A stretch of DNA of 64,000 nucleotides from NCBI GenBank assembly GCA_021287065.1, contig JAJTBE010000119.1, positions 1 to 64,000 on the forward strand. The letters run 5' to 3'. The stretch comes from Bacillota bacterium. Its GTDB lineage: Bacteria > Vulcanimicrobiota > JAJTBE01. The notes under the pieces are model-generated. The model made no database searches, was not told where the DNA came from, and saw only the letters and a list, made by a program, of their open reading frames with translations. The position numbers were made by a program, and so were the translations under genes. Below are positions 17,506-26,844 of the stretch, one piece after another; the stretch's first letter is position 1, and each line of letters opens with the position of its first letter.

Positions 17506-19635
17506 TTACAGTGAAACCATTCCCACTGAGTTTACATTAACCTTGGGGGCGATTTCATTCCATGAAAGAACCACAAGGTTGGGGAAAGAGCGGTCAGTCA
17601 GTTTTCTGAAGGCAGGTCTGATCTGAGGCGCCACCAGAATAATAGGCTGCAATCCCTGTTCCTGAAGCTGGTTGATGGACTCACCAAGTCTGGTAAGAAC
17701 TTCCTGTCCAAGATTCGGGTCGAGGGCGAGGAATGAACCAACTTCGCTTCTCTGGATTGATGCTGCGATAAGCTGCTCAACCTGCGGATCCAGAGAAATT
17801 ACATTGATTATACCTTCGTTGTTCATATAGTCGCGGCAGATAACTCTTGATAAAGCTACTCTCACGCATTCCGTAAGAATTTCCACATCTTTGGTTACAT
17901 GCACATTATCAGCAATAGTTTCCATAATGGTTACAAGGTCTCTTATGGATACCCTTTCCCTTACAAGGTTCTGAAGAATCTTCTGAACTTCGCCGAGGGA
18001 CATTGCATCGGGTATAAGCTCCTTAATAACCGCAGGATGGGTTTTCTTCACATTGTCAACGAGAGCCTGAATTTCCTGTCTTCCGAGGAGGTCCGCAGCA
18101 TTGGAGCGGATAACCTCAGTAAGCTGAGTGGCGATAACGCTGACAGGGTCGAAAATCATACATCCCAGACGCTCGGCGTCGCCTCTCTGTTCAGGCGAAA
18201 TCCAGACGCCGGGCAGACCGTATGTGGGGTCAACAGTCTTTGTTCCGCGAAGGTTGCGGAGTTTATCTTCAGGGCCGATTGCGAGGAACTGGTTGACCAT
18301 AACCTCGCCGGTGGCCATTTCAATTTCCTTGATTTTAATAACATAGGCATTGGGTTTTAGCTGCAGGTTGTCTTTGAAACGAACGCCCGGCACCACAATA
18401 CCCATTTCCATAGCGATATGCCTTCTGATGGAAGTAACACGTTCGAGCAGTTTTGCACCCTGATTGGGGTCCACAAGAGACAGAAGGCCTCTTCCCACTT
18501 CGAGGGAAATAGGGTCAACCTGCATAAGCTGTACAACGCTTTCAGGCTTTTTCTTCTGTTCTTTTTTAGTCTCTTCCTGTTGAGCTTCCACCGCCACTTC
18601 CACAACTGCCGATTGTTTCTCAATTACTGTGGCAACATACCAGAAAACCCCTGCCAGAGCTGAGAAGGGAATCCACGGCATAGCGAAAAGCCCGAGAATA
18701 CCGAGAAGCGCCAGAACGCCCATAAAGCCGGCGGCAAGTTTGAGTGCGCCAGGCTGTGCGGTTACCTGTGTTACGACATCGCGGCCCAGGTCTGCGTCTG
18801 ATGCTGCGCGGGATACCACGATACCCATTGCAGTGGAGATAAGGAATGCAGGAAGTGTTGAGGACAGACCGTCACCAATGGACAAAATTGCGTAGGTGTT
18901 GAGAATGTCCATAATACCGTCAAATTTGTCGCCTTTGAAGACTGCCCCGATCACGATGCCTGCCAACAAGTTGACAAGCATAATGACAATTGCGGCGATT
19001 GAGTCTCCCTTGACGAACTTACCGGCGCCGTCCATTGCTCCGTAGAAGTCAGCGGTTCTTTCGATTTCACGGCGGCGGTTTTTTGCGCCTTCCGCATCGA
19101 TAAGACCGGCATGAAGGTCGGCATCGATAGCCATCTGTTTACCAGGCATAGCATCGAGGGTAAAACGGGCGGCTACCTGTGCAATTCGTTCTGCACCAGC
19201 GGTGATAACAAGCATCTGAATAACGATCAGAATGATGAAGATCACAAGACCCACGACCATGTTACCACCGACCACTACTTTTCCGAATGCAGGCACCACG
19301 TGTCCGGCTCCGATAGGATCTCCGTGGGAGTTCTTTTCGTCGCCATGGAGAAGAATCATACGAGTCGTTGATACGTTAATTGCCAGTCGGAATAGAGTTG
19401 TCAACAGCATAAGGGTGGGGAATACTGCAAATTCGAGGGGGTTTTTGATGTAAATCGAGATAAGGATAATTACCACTGAAGCTGCGATGTTCAGTGTAAT
19501 ACATATGTCCAGAAGACTTGGGGGAAGAGGTATAATCAGCATCAGGATGACGCCGATTACACCTATAGCGATACCAATTTCGCTTAGTTTAAAAAAATTG
19601 GCAAACGGGTTTTCTCCGCCACCACCAGCGCTCAT
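17506..19635 (-). CDS. flhA: Flagellar export gate protein FlhA
   Basis: A 709-residue protein of normal length. The N-terminal half has the transmembrane region with the conserved FHIPEP-type cytoplasmic loop ('MPGKQMAIDADLHAGLID', 'RTADFYGAMDGAGKFVKGD'). The C-terminal half is the soluble export-ring domain that docks chaperone-substrate complexes. GGAGG precedes its ATG. It is the last gene of the leftward flagellar operon, 15 bases after flhB. FlhA forms the nonameric ring of the export gate and couples proton flow to secretion. Confidence 0.97.
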   Translation of the reverse strand: MSAGGGGENPFANFFKLSEIGIAIGVIGVILMLIIPLPPSLLDICITLNIAASVVIILISIYIKNPLEFAVFPTLMLLTTLFRLAINVSTTRMILLHGDEKNSHGDPIGAGHVVPAFGKVVVGGNMVVGLVIFIILIVIQMLVITAGAERIAQVAARFTLDAMPGKQMAIDADLHAGLIDAEGAKNRRREIERTADFYGAMDGAGKFVKGDSIAAIVIMLVNLLAGIVIGAVFKGDKFDGIMDILNTYAILSIGDGLSSTLPAFLISTAMGIVVSRAASDADLGRDVVTQVTAQPGALKLAAGFMGVLALLGILGLFAMPWIPFSALAGVFWYVATVIEKQSAVVEVAVEAQQEETKKEQKKKPESVVQLMQVDPISLEVGRGLLSLVDPNQGAKLLERVTSIRRHIAMEMGIVVPGVRFKDNLQLKPNAYVIKIKEIEMATGEVMVNQFLAIGPEDKLRNLRGTKTVDPTYGLPGVWISPEQRGDAERLGCMIFDPVSVIATQLTEVIRSNAADLLGRQEIQALVDNVKKTHPAVIKELIPDAMSLGEVQKILQNLVRERVSIRDLVTIMETIADNVHVTKDVEILTECVRVALSRVICRDYMNNEGIINVISLDPQVEQLIAASIQRSEVGSFLALDPNLGQEVLTRLGESINQLQEQGLQPIILVAPQIRPAFRKLTDRSFPNLVVLSWNEIAPKVNVNSVGMVSL

Positions 19636-19650
19636 TTAAAAAACCTCCGG

Positions 19651-20775
19651 TTAAGCTCTTCTTCTTGCAAGAGAACCCTGCCTGCCAGCCATGAACTTTC
19701 TCTGTCTTAAAAGTTCACGTTTCCGTTTCAGGCGGAATACATAGGCAAGCACTTCGGCGGTAGCTTTGTAAAGATCCACAGGTATAGCGGCTCCTACTTC
19801 GCAGGAAGAGAATAGTGCTCTTGCCAGTTCTACATTTTCAAGAATCGGTATATCATTGTCTTCAGCCAGAAGTTTAATCTTCTGAGCCTGAAGTCTTTCG
19901 CCTTTTGCAACAACCACAGGGGCTGAGTCCACTCCCTGCTGGTAGCGTATAGCTACTGCAAGGTGTGTCGGGTTTGTAACCACTGCCGATGAACCGGGCA
20001 CATCTTCCATCATACGGGCTTGTGCACCCTGTCTCATAAGCTGGCGGATTTTACCTTTGACCTGCGGGTTACCTTCGGTGTCCTTATATTCGTCTTTGAG
20101 TTCCTTAATTGACATTTTCATCTGTTTCATAAACTGTTTGTACTGGAAAAGATAGTCGATAACCGAGAGAACGGCCATAACTGCCAGCACATAGGACACT
20201 ACCTTAACAGACATATCCCTGACGAAGGAGATGGTAACATTCAGAGGCCATTCCGTAGCCCACTGGAGTTCCATAATTCTGTTGCCTACGATTTTAACGC
20301 AGACATAGGTAACGGAAAAAAGTTTAATAAGCTGTTTAATAAGCTCGAAAACTGATTTCATAGAGAATATTCGCTTGAAGCCTTCGATGGGGTTTATTTT
20401 CTCCAGTTTTGGCATCATTGGGTAAAAAGTGAAAATAAACTTAATCTGAGCCATATTGGCAACAATGGCTACAATAAAAGCTCCAACGAAAATGGGTGAT
20501 AGTATTTTGAAATAGAGTAATATGATATGAAGCCCATCATGGAACATACTTCTCTCATTGAGATTTATATTAGGCCCAATGAGATTAAAGCAATACAGGG
20601 TGTATTCGGTGATTTCCTTGAGAAGCCAACCTCTCTCCATATACAGCAACCCTGCTGTAGTCAGCAGCAAAGCTGTCTGGATAATATCCTGGCTTTTGAA
20701 AACCTGCCCTTTTTTCTTACTTTCCTGTAGCTTATGTTCAGATGGCTCTTCAGTTTTATCGGAATCATCTGCCAC
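19651..20775 (-). CDS. flhB: Flagellar export specificity switch protein FlhB
   Basis: A 374-residue protein with four transmembrane helices and a cytoplasmic C-terminal domain. The self-cleavage motif NPTH is intact near residue 265 ('VVTNPTHLAVAIRY'), so the rod/hook-to-filament specificity switch should work. The N-terminus has the usual 'DKTEEPSEHKLQESKKKGQ'. The start codon is GTG, preceded by GGGGTGA. It lies between fliR and flhA. Confidence 0.97.
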   Translation of the reverse strand: MADDSDKTEEPSEHKLQESKKKGQVFKSQDIIQTALLLTTAGLLYMERGWLLKEITEYTLYCFNLIGPNINLNERSMFHDGLHIILLYFKILSPIFVGAFIVAIVANMAQIKFIFTFYPMMPKLEKINPIEGFKRIFSMKSVFELIKQLIKLFSVTYVCVKIVGNRIMELQWATEWPLNVTISFVRDMSVKVVSYVLAVMAVLSVIDYLFQYKQFMKQMKMSIKELKDEYKDTEGNPQVKGKIRQLMRQGAQARMMEDVPGSSAVVTNPTHLAVAIRYQQGVDSAPVVVAKGERLQAQKIKLLAEDNDIPILENVELARALFSSCEVGAAIPVDLYKATAEVLAYVFRLKRKRELLRQRKFMAGRQGSLARRRA

Positions 20776-20832
20776 TGTACTTCACCCCCGTGATATAAAA
20801 TTCAAGTCGTTGTGAAATCGGCGTTTAAGCCG

Positions 20833-21606
20833 TCACTGAGGTATTAGTAGCTGCATTACCTTTATCAGCCAGTCGTTGTTTGTTTCGAAAAGTCTACCGT
20901 AGTATCTGGCAAGAATGGGGATTGTGGCAATCAGCATTGAGAGTCCCACGAGAATATTCAGCGGGAAGCTCATCATAAACACATTCATCTGGGGAGCCAC
21001 CCTCGCCATAACACCCAGAGCGATCTGCACCATAAAAAGTGCACCCATAGCGGGAAGAGCGATCTGCACTCCGATGTATAATATCTGTCCGCTTAGAAAG
21101 ATCAGCTCTTCTATCAGTTTACCGGAAAAACGGGTACCCGTCAAGGGTATGATATCGAAGCTCTTCGCCACTGCCTTCATCAGAATGTGGTGGCCGTCGA
21201 AGATCAGATACAGGGTCATTGCCAGATAGAACTGAAGACGACGGATAAGGTTGATGGTACCTTTTGATGAAGGGTCGGAAGCTGCAGCAGATGAAAGACC
21301 CAACTGAATGTCAAGCATTTCACCGCCGAACTGGGAGCAGGCCATACAAAGGAATGCCGTATAGCCCATAACCATTCCGATAAAGAGCTGAGATGCCAGA
21401 AGAATGATAAAAATTATCGGACTTCCCGGTATATCATCGGGAAGGGGAACATTGGGAAAAATTACAATGGCAGTACAGGCGGCTAAACCCACCAGAACTT
21501 TGTCGTTAATGTGTTTGCTACCCCAGATGGGAGCCTGGACGAAAAACCCGATGATCCGGGCTAACACCAGCATAAACGACATGAAAAACATGAATACCTG
21601 GTCCAT
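20833..21606 (-). CDS. fliR: Flagellar export gate protein FliR
   Basis: A 257-residue polytopic membrane protein of normal FliR length. It has 'ARIIGFFVQAPIWGSKHIN' at the N-terminus and the characteristic 'GEMLDIQLGLSSAAASDP' segment, then 'FDGHHILMKAVAKSF'. FliR forms the core of the export gate with FliP and FliQ. It is 12 bases downstream of fliQ. Confidence 0.96.
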   Translation of the reverse strand: MDQVFMFFMSFMLVLARIIGFFVQAPIWGSKHINDKVLVGLAACTAIVIFPNVPLPDDIPGSPIIFIILLASQLFIGMVMGYTAFLCMACSQFGGEMLDIQLGLSSAAASDPSSKGTINLIRRLQFYLAMTLYLIFDGHHILMKAVAKSFDIIPLTGTRFSGKLIEELIFLSGQILYIGVQIALPAMGALFMVQIALGVMARVAPQMNVFMMSFPLNILVGLSMLIATIPILARYYGRLFETNNDWLIKVMQLLIPQ

Positions 21607-21618
21607 TGGAAATCTCCC

Positions 21619-21891
21619 TTATTTTGGTCCCAGATTTGGAATATTGTTAATAATTGACATGGCGAAATTTGCCACCATGCCCGCGATCCATGTTCCGGTA
21701 GCAAGAATAGCTACAAAAGTCGCTACAATCTTAGGCACAAAAGACAGAGTCTGTTCCTGTACCTGTGTGGTTGCCTGAAGAATACTGATTGCAAGACCGA
21801 CCACCAGAGCGGCGATAAGCATCGGGGCGGACAGAAGCAGAATCAGATAAAGCGTCTGACCGGTTACTGCAAGAACATAAGTTTCGTCCAA
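21619..21891 (-). CDS. fliQ: Flagellar export gate protein FliQ
   Basis: A 90-residue protein with two transmembrane helices and the family motif 'LVVGLAISILQATTQVQEQTLSFVPKI' in pattern. The start is TTG, preceded by AGAGGTGG. It packs around the FliP/FliR core of the export gate. Confidence 0.96.
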   Translation of the reverse strand: MDETYVLAVTGQTLYLILLLSAPMLIAALVVGLAISILQATTQVQEQTLSFVPKIVATFVAILATGTWIAGMVANFAMSIINNIPNLGPK

Positions 21892-21912
21892 AAGATACCA
21901 CCTCTAATCAGA

Positions 21913-22728
21913 TTACTTCTGGAAGCTCTTTACGAGGTTTTCGCAAATAAGTCCCCAACCGTCGATCATTACAAAAAGCAATAGTTTAAATGGCATGGAA
22001 ATCTGCATCGGTGAAAGCATGAACATACCCATTGACATAAGCACCGACGCCACGACCATGTCAATTACAAGAAATGGCAGATAAATAACAAACCCTATTT
22101 CGAAGGCTGTTTTTACCTCACTGATGATATATGCAGGAAGAAGCACATAAATCGGAACCTCATTGCGGTTCTTATAATCAGATGCTTCTTTTCTTGACAA
22201 TGTTACAAAAAGTTTAAGATCTTTATCTCTGGTCTGCCTGAGTAGGAATTCCTTAATGGGAACTGAGGCTCTTTTTACAAACTCATTGGTTTTAATCTCT
22301 TTTTTCATAAGAGGCACAAGAGCGTCCTTATGAACTTTTTCACCTACAGGCATCATAATGTAGAAGGTGATAAACAGGGCGAGACCCATCATAACCTGAG
22401 TAGGGGGGACCTGCTGGGTTCCAAGAGCTGTTCTTACAAAAGACAGAACGATTGTTACCCTGATAAACGAGGTTGCCATAACCAGAATATACGGGGCAAG
22501 GGACATAACTGACATTGCAATGGCGAGCTGGATAAGAACGGAAAGCTCTTCACCATCCTGCACATCCTTTGTGCCGATTTTTATATCAGGCAGTTTGATG
22601 GATGGCATTTCGTTCTGCGCAAAACAAGGCTGTGCCGCCAGAACTATTATTCCGGCTGTGAAAAGAACCAGAAACATCAAAACAAACTGTTTCCGGTTGT
22701 TTTTGAAAAACCTCATTAGTTTTACCAT
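21913..22728 (-). CDS. fliP: Flagellar export gate protein FliP
   Basis: A 271-residue protein from the ATG at 22728, which is preceded by AAAGGTGAT; a frame from 22770 would overlap fliO and has no ribosome site. A signal peptide (about 10-37, ending 'CFAQ') is followed by the FliP body with 'FIRVTIVLSFVRTALGTQQ' and 'PPTQVMMGLALFIT', and ends with the conserved last helices ('LSPMQISMPFKLLLFVMIDGW'). FliP forms the pentameric centre of the export gate. Confidence 0.96.
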   Translation of the reverse strand: MVKLMRFFKNNRKQFVLMFLVLFTAGIIVLAAQPCFAQNEMPSIKLPDIKIGTKDVQDGEELSVLIQLAIAMSVMSLAPYILVMATSFIRVTIVLSFVRTALGTQQVPPTQVMMGLALFITFYIMMPVGEKVHKDALVPLMKKEIKTNEFVKRASVPIKEFLLRQTRDKDLKLFVTLSRKEASDYKNRNEVPIYVLLPAYIISEVKTAFEIGFVIYLPFLVIDMVVASVLMSMGMFMLSPMQISMPFKLLLFVMIDGWGLICENLVKSFQK

Positions 22729-22751
22729 ATTATCACCTTTACTAACCTTGA

Positions 22752-23561
22752 TTACTTGCCGCCGGGCCATTTTTTCATAAATACATCCGTCAGATAACTT
22801 ACTGCAGAAGACGGAGCAGCTTCCTTCACTTCTTCCGGTTCCTTAAATTCCGCCACTGCCTTCTGATCAAGTTCGCAGAGCATATTTATGTCGTTATCCG
22901 TCATTCCGATGAGAATTGTTTTACCAGGCACTTCAACCACGCAGACCTGCTTGTTGGGAGCTATAACCTGCTTGTCGATTATGTTGATCATTCTTTTCCG
23001 GGAGCCGGGCATCGTAATGTTGCCCAGATGTTTTCCGAAAACCCTTAAAAGCACATAAGCCAGAAGGCAGACTGCCAGCATCGACAGAAGAGTCAGCGGG
23101 ATGTTTACCGGTGATTTTGTCGGTGGTGAAACATCTCCGTTAACCGGTGTTTCATCCTTCAAAATTGAAAACAGATCGATCTGATCCTCCGACTTATCCT
23201 TCGACTTTGATCCCTTAGCCGGACTTTCGGAAGCTTTGGGAGCCGGTGAGTCGGATTTCACAGGTGCAGGGGCAGCTGTGGCTGAGCCTGCAGGCGTTGA
23301 AGAAACAGCCGGAGCCGGACTTGCAGTTTCCTGCTTTTCAACAGCCGCTGTGCCGGTTTTATCCGCAGGTGAAGCTGTTGCAGCAGGTGTTGCAGTTGCG
23401 GTGGATTCTGCTGCCGGAGTTTTACCTTTCAGTTCGTCTATGGGTAATGTTTTTTCCGCTCCATAAACTGCGGATAAGGTAAAAAGGCTTAACAGTAAAG
23501 CCAGAACCGGAAGTTTTATCCTGCCGCCGTAAAATTTACCATATTTGAAGAATCTAATCAA
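22752..23561 (-). CDS. fliO: Flagellar biosynthesis protein FliO (long form)
   Basis: A 269-residue protein, longer than most FliO proteins. It has an N-terminal signal-like helix, then about 110 residues rich in Ala, Pro, Ser and Thr, one transmembrane helix (about 155-175) and the conserved cytoplasmic FliO domain ('MINIIDKQVIAPNKQVCVVEV', 'LIGMTDNDINML' in pattern). FliO is an assembly factor for FliP. The start is TTG with GGTGGTGGTG upstream. The low-complexity region would be extracytoplasmic and resembles the extra segments seen in FliM and FliH of this operon. Confidence 0.88.
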   Translation of the reverse strand: MIRFFKYGKFYGGRIKLPVLALLLSLFTLSAVYGAEKTLPIDELKGKTPAAESTATATPAATASPADKTGTAAVEKQETASPAPAVSSTPAGSATAAPAPVKSDSPAPKASESPAKGSKSKDKSEDQIDLFSILKDETPVNGDVSPPTKSPVNIPLTLLSMLAVCLLAYVLLRVFGKHLGNITMPGSRKRMINIIDKQVIAPNKQVCVVEVPGKTILIGMTDNDINMLCELDQKAVAEFKEPEEVKEAAPSSAVSYLTDVFMKKWPGGK

Positions 23562-23575
23562 AACACCACCACCGG

Positions 23576-23923
23576 TTATCTTCCGGGAATTTCAGTAACT
23601 CTGACTCCGAAGTTTCCGTCGATTTCCACAACTTCGCCGCGGGCTATCAGTTTGTTGTTAACAAGTATGTCAACCGGTTCGCCGGTTTCTTTGTCCAGTT
23701 CGATGACTGAACCGACTCCCAGGCGCAGTATGTCTTTTACGACCATCTTGGCTCTGCCTAACTCGGCATGCACCTGAAGAGGGACATCTTTCAGCAGGTC
23801 TATACTGCTTGGAGCTATCCCGGGCATTCCTGCCTCGTCGGGTTCAATCTGGCTGAATTGTACGCCTCTCACAGTGGGATGTTCGCTGGTCGGATAGTCG
23901 GGACTATTCATCAAAATTGTCAT
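23576..23923 (-). CDS. fliN: Flagellar motor switch protein FliN
   Basis: A 115-residue protein. The C-terminal ~75 residues are the SpoA/FliN domain ('[19 protein letters not shown]', '[19 protein letters not shown]', '[18 protein letters not shown]'). It is a short FliN with no CheC-like N-terminal domain (not FliY). It overlaps the end of fliM by about 20 bases; an in-frame ATG five codons in (23911) is an alternative start. With FliM and FliG it forms the C-ring. Confidence 0.95.
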   Translation of the reverse strand: MTILMNSPDYPTSEHPTVRGVQFSQIEPDEAGMPGIAPSSIDLLKDVPLQVHAELGRAKMVVKDILRLGVGSVIELDKETGEPVDILVNNKLIARGEVVEIDGNFGVRVTEIPGR

Positions 23924-25667
23924 CTCCTTCTTGAAGAACCTTGGTAATCTGAACCGATACTTTGCGCTCTCTCAATCCCGGTCTGCCGAGGAATTTCGTT
24001 CTTTCATTGACTTTTATCCTAAGCGGCTCGGTGATTGCCTGATCGAGTTTGATAAAATCTCCCTCTTCCAGAACGAGCAGATCCCCAAAGGATAGTTCTG
24101 TGGAACCTAATTCCACTGCAAGAGGCACTGTTGCCGCATCGAGATTTTTAGCAAACAAAGGCGCAATTGAAGGACCTGCCTGTGGAGGAGCTGTTCTTGT
24201 AAGCATAAACTCCTCAAAGCTGCCTTTGGGAATAACTGATTTTAAATATTCAAAAGGTATCACCACATAAACGGGACCTGATGTCTGGCCCATATGTATG
24301 TCGAATGATACACATACCATCGTATCGCTGGGTTTGGCTACATGAACCGTCTGGGGATTGAAATCCATCTGCTGGTACTGGGGTTTGCATTCCCTGATTT
24401 CAGTCCATGCTTCCTGATAACCGTCCATAAGCCGGGATACTACTCTTTCAAGTACTGCTATTTCAATTTCCGTAAAATAGCGTATCTCTTCAAGAGGCTG
24501 GCCCGATCCGCCGAGGCATCTGTCGATGAGAGCGAAGCTTAGCGGGAAATCCAGCACGAGAAGTCCCCTTGTTTCAGGATCCATTCTTATGGTAATCAGT
24601 GTAATAGGTTCGTACAAACTCTGTATGAAAACAGAATATGGTCTGAGCCTTGCATTCTGATATTCCATGGAAACCCTGCTCTGAAGAAGGGGGGCAAGTC
24701 TTGTGGTGACATTTTCCGCAAACTGTTTGAACAGGCGGTCCAGAAACTTTTTCTGATCCTGCGAAAAACGTTCGGTTTTACCCCACTCATAAGGAGCAGC
24801 TTTTTTCCTGAGGGCTTCCTCAGCCGGGTCGATTTTCGGGGGCCGCTTCATAGGCATACTGCTTCTCGCGGCAGGCGGCGGAGGCGGTGCAGGTGAACCT
24901 GCGGGAGCCGCCGGCCTTTTTACGGGCTGCATCGAAGCGGGAGCCTGCTGTCTGGGCCTTGCCGGAGGCGGAGGAGAACCTGCGGGTGAAGCCTGGCGGC
25001 TTCTTGCAGGCGGGGGAGGAGGAGAAAAATCTTCTTCCTCTTCGTAGCCGTATTCTTCCTCTTCCTCATACTCGAAGTCGGCTTTGGGGGGCTGTCTTTT
25101 GGGGGGGTGCTGAGGTCTTCCCTGAGGCGGCGCCTGTCTGGGCTTTGCCGGTGTCGCCGGTGGAATGGGATATCCCATTGACTGTGCGGCGGCAATGGCA
25201 TCTTCATCGGGGATTTCAGAAGTTTCCGCATCGGGGAGTTCACGCCTTGCATAAGCTGCATCTCTTGGAGGCGGAGCTGCTGGGCGCTTTGCAGGAGTTT
25301 TGGGTGCGCCTACAGGTTGTACCCTTGAAGGTGCTGCAGGTTTTGCCGGTCTGGGTGCTGCGCCCTGTGGAGCGGCCGGTTTGCGTGGTTGCGCTGTCTG
25401 CTGTCCCGGTGTGCGGGCAACAGGCACTTCAACCTCGCGCTGCACTCTTCCGCCGGCTGCGGGTTTTATAGGATATTCATCTTCTGGTAATTGTTGTGGT
25501 CTAGTCGGTTTTTCAGGTGGCGCTCCTTCTCCGTCAAAAGGCCTGCGGGGTCTGAAAAGCCCCTTGGGAGGAGCTGCACCCTGCGCTGTTTCGCCCATAG
25601 GATCCGGACGCTGTGCACCGCCGGTATATTTACGATGTTGTTGGGAACCCTGTCTGTTGGAGTCCAA
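23904..25667 (-). CDS. fliM: Flagellar motor switch protein FliM with large low-complexity N-terminal extension
   Basis: A 587-residue protein, against about 330 for most FliM proteins. The core begins near residue 292 ('[19 protein letters not shown]') and shows the CheC-like middle domain ('[21 protein letters not shown]') and the C-terminal SpoA domain. The first ~280 residues are Pro/Ala/Arg/Gln-rich with one acidic tract ([14 protein letters not shown]). The usual N-terminal CheY-binding peptide of the form LSQxEIDALL is not found at the N-terminus. The start is TTG at 25667, preceded by GGAGG at proper spacing. Two strong hairpins lie just upstream at 25781-25840. Confidence 0.93.
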   Translation of the reverse strand: MDSNRQGSQQHRKYTGGAQRPDPMGETAQGAAPPKGLFRPRRPFDGEGAPPEKPTRPQQLPEDEYPIKPAAGGRVQREVEVPVARTPGQQTAQPRKPAAPQGAAPRPAKPAAPSRVQPVGAPKTPAKRPAAPPPRDAAYARRELPDAETSEIPDEDAIAAAQSMGYPIPPATPAKPRQAPPQGRPQHPPKRQPPKADFEYEEEEEYGYEEEEDFSPPPPPARSRQASPAGSPPPPARPRQQAPASMQPVKRPAAPAGSPAPPPPPAARSSMPMKRPPKIDPAEEALRKKAAPYEWGKTERFSQDQKKFLDRLFKQFAENVTTRLAPLLQSRVSMEYQNARLRPYSVFIQSLYEPITLITIRMDPETRGLLVLDFPLSFALIDRCLGGSGQPLEEIRYFTEIEIAVLERVVSRLMDGYQEAWTEIRECKPQYQQMDFNPQTVHVAKPSDTMVCVSFDIHMGQTSGPVYVVIPFEYLKSVIPKGSFEEFMLTRTAPPQAGPSIAPLFAKNLDAATVPLAVELGSTELSFGDLLVLEEGDFIKLDQAITEPLRIKVNERTKFLGRPGLRERKVSVQITKVLQEGDDNFDE

Positions 25668-25780
25668 TTAAAAACCTCCATTCGGGAAGATGGTTTCTCT
25701 TTTCGTTAATTCACTATTCAACTTTATAAGAGAGATTCCTTTCCCTTCCCTTTTATTAATGCCTTAATGACAGGATTCTT

Positions 25781-25840
25781 CCTTTGGAGCCGCAATATTT
25801 TGCGCCTCTAAAGGAACGGGTCGGAAAATAATCCGACCCG
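25781..25840 (-). other. Two strong consecutive hairpins between the hook-type gene and fliM
   Basis: The first (25781-25814) pairs CCTTT with AAAGG, GAG with CTC and CGCAA with TTGCG around TATT. The second (25817-25840) pairs CGGGTCGG with CCGACCCG perfectly. In the transcript they fall between the hook/rod-type gene and fliM. Read leftwards no T run of note follows, so RNA processing, stability control or partial attenuation is more likely than simple termination. Confidence 0.6.
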
Positions 25841-25892
25841 GCTCCTTGTAATCTGATATTTGTTTTAAACGCCTGAGGCGTGTTGGTTGCTA

Positions 25893-26711
25893 TTAACGGA
25901 TAAGACCGATAGCAGTCTGGCGAAGTTTATCCATTGCCTTGAATGCGGCAAAGTTTGCTTCATAATTCTGCTTGGCCATACCGATCTGGGCAGCTTCTCT
26001 TGCGAAGTCAACATTAGCCATTTCCAGTGACCCGGGTTCAACATAACCGAGTGATCCCTGTCCTGCTGTTCCGACTACTGCTTTGCCTGAGCCTTCGGTT
26101 TCCACAAATGTGGTGTTTCCGCTCTTCTTCAGTGATGAAGCGTTGGCGAATGAGCCGATGGCTACCTGATACAGAGGTACGGTTTTCTCAACCACTGCGT
26201 TGGTGAGGGGGTTGATGGTTTTCTGCACTCCGTAGAGTTTGCCGGCTTTGTCAAAGTGGAAGCTTGAATATTTTCCGCCATAGAGTTTGGTGTTGGGGTC
26301 GAAAGCCAGATTAATGGGCTGCTGTTCCGAGCTGATGTTTCCCTGATTGTCGAGCTGATAACCCATCAGTTTCAGACCGTCGTTGCTTACCATGTATCCG
26401 TCTTTTCCAACCTGGAAGCGGCCGTCTCTGGTGTAGTGAGTGCGGTTTCCATCGTTGACAAGGAAGAATCCGTTGCCATTGAGTGCCAGGTCAGTGGATT
26501 TGCCTGTTTTGGCTAATGAACCCTGTGAAAAATCGTAGCTGGTAACTGCTACTTTAGCTCCGTTTCCGCCGGATCCTGATACCAGATCCTGAAAGCTGGT
26601 CTGCTCAGCTTTATAACCTGCCTCGAACTGGTTCTGCAGGTTGGAGAAGCGTGAATTGAGCATCGACTGGCTGTGCATAATGGAGTTTGCTGAATAATCC
26701 ATGTCGAACAT
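25893..26711 (-). CDS. Flagellar hook/rod-family protein (FlgE/FlgF/FlgG-like), divergent
   Basis: A 272-residue protein. The centre has the hook-basal body signature 'LALNGNGFFLVNDGNRTHYTRDG' and the C-terminus carries the axial D0 pattern ('GYVEPGSLEMANVDFAREA', 'KQNYEANFAAFKAMDK'). Length matches FlgF/FlgG rather than a full hook protein. The N-terminal D0 helix is unusual: the canonical ANNLANxxTxGFK motif is replaced by 'SNLQNQFEAGYKAEQTSF'. Its place between fliK and fliM is where flgE usually stands. Whether it is the hook or a rod protein cannot be settled here. Confidence 0.85.
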   Translation of the reverse strand: MFDMDYSANSIMHSQSMLNSRFSNLQNQFEAGYKAEQTSFQDLVSGSGGNGAKVAVTSYDFSQGSLAKTGKSTDLALNGNGFFLVNDGNRTHYTRDGRFQVGKDGYMVSNDGLKLMGYQLDNQGNISSEQQPINLAFDPNTKLYGGKYSSFHFDKAGKLYGVQKTINPLTNAVVEKTVPLYQVAIGSFANASSLKKSGNTTFVETEGSGKAVVGTAGQGSLGYVEPGSLEMANVDFAREAAQIGMAKQNYEANFAAFKAMDKLRQTAIGLIR

Positions 26712-26844
26712 GTTATCTCTGCCTCCTTTAAATCTTTACCGTATGTCTACGGTTATTAATTTCTTCCTTAACTTAAGTTCATTTTAGCATAACATTTTTG
26801 CAACATGATTGCCGAATTGTTAACAAATTGTTAAAAAGTCAGGT

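Noticed and set aside
24887-25471. Long plus-strand frame opposite the FliM N-terminus
   Set aside because: It is a shadow of the GC-rich proline codons in fliM, with no start signal.
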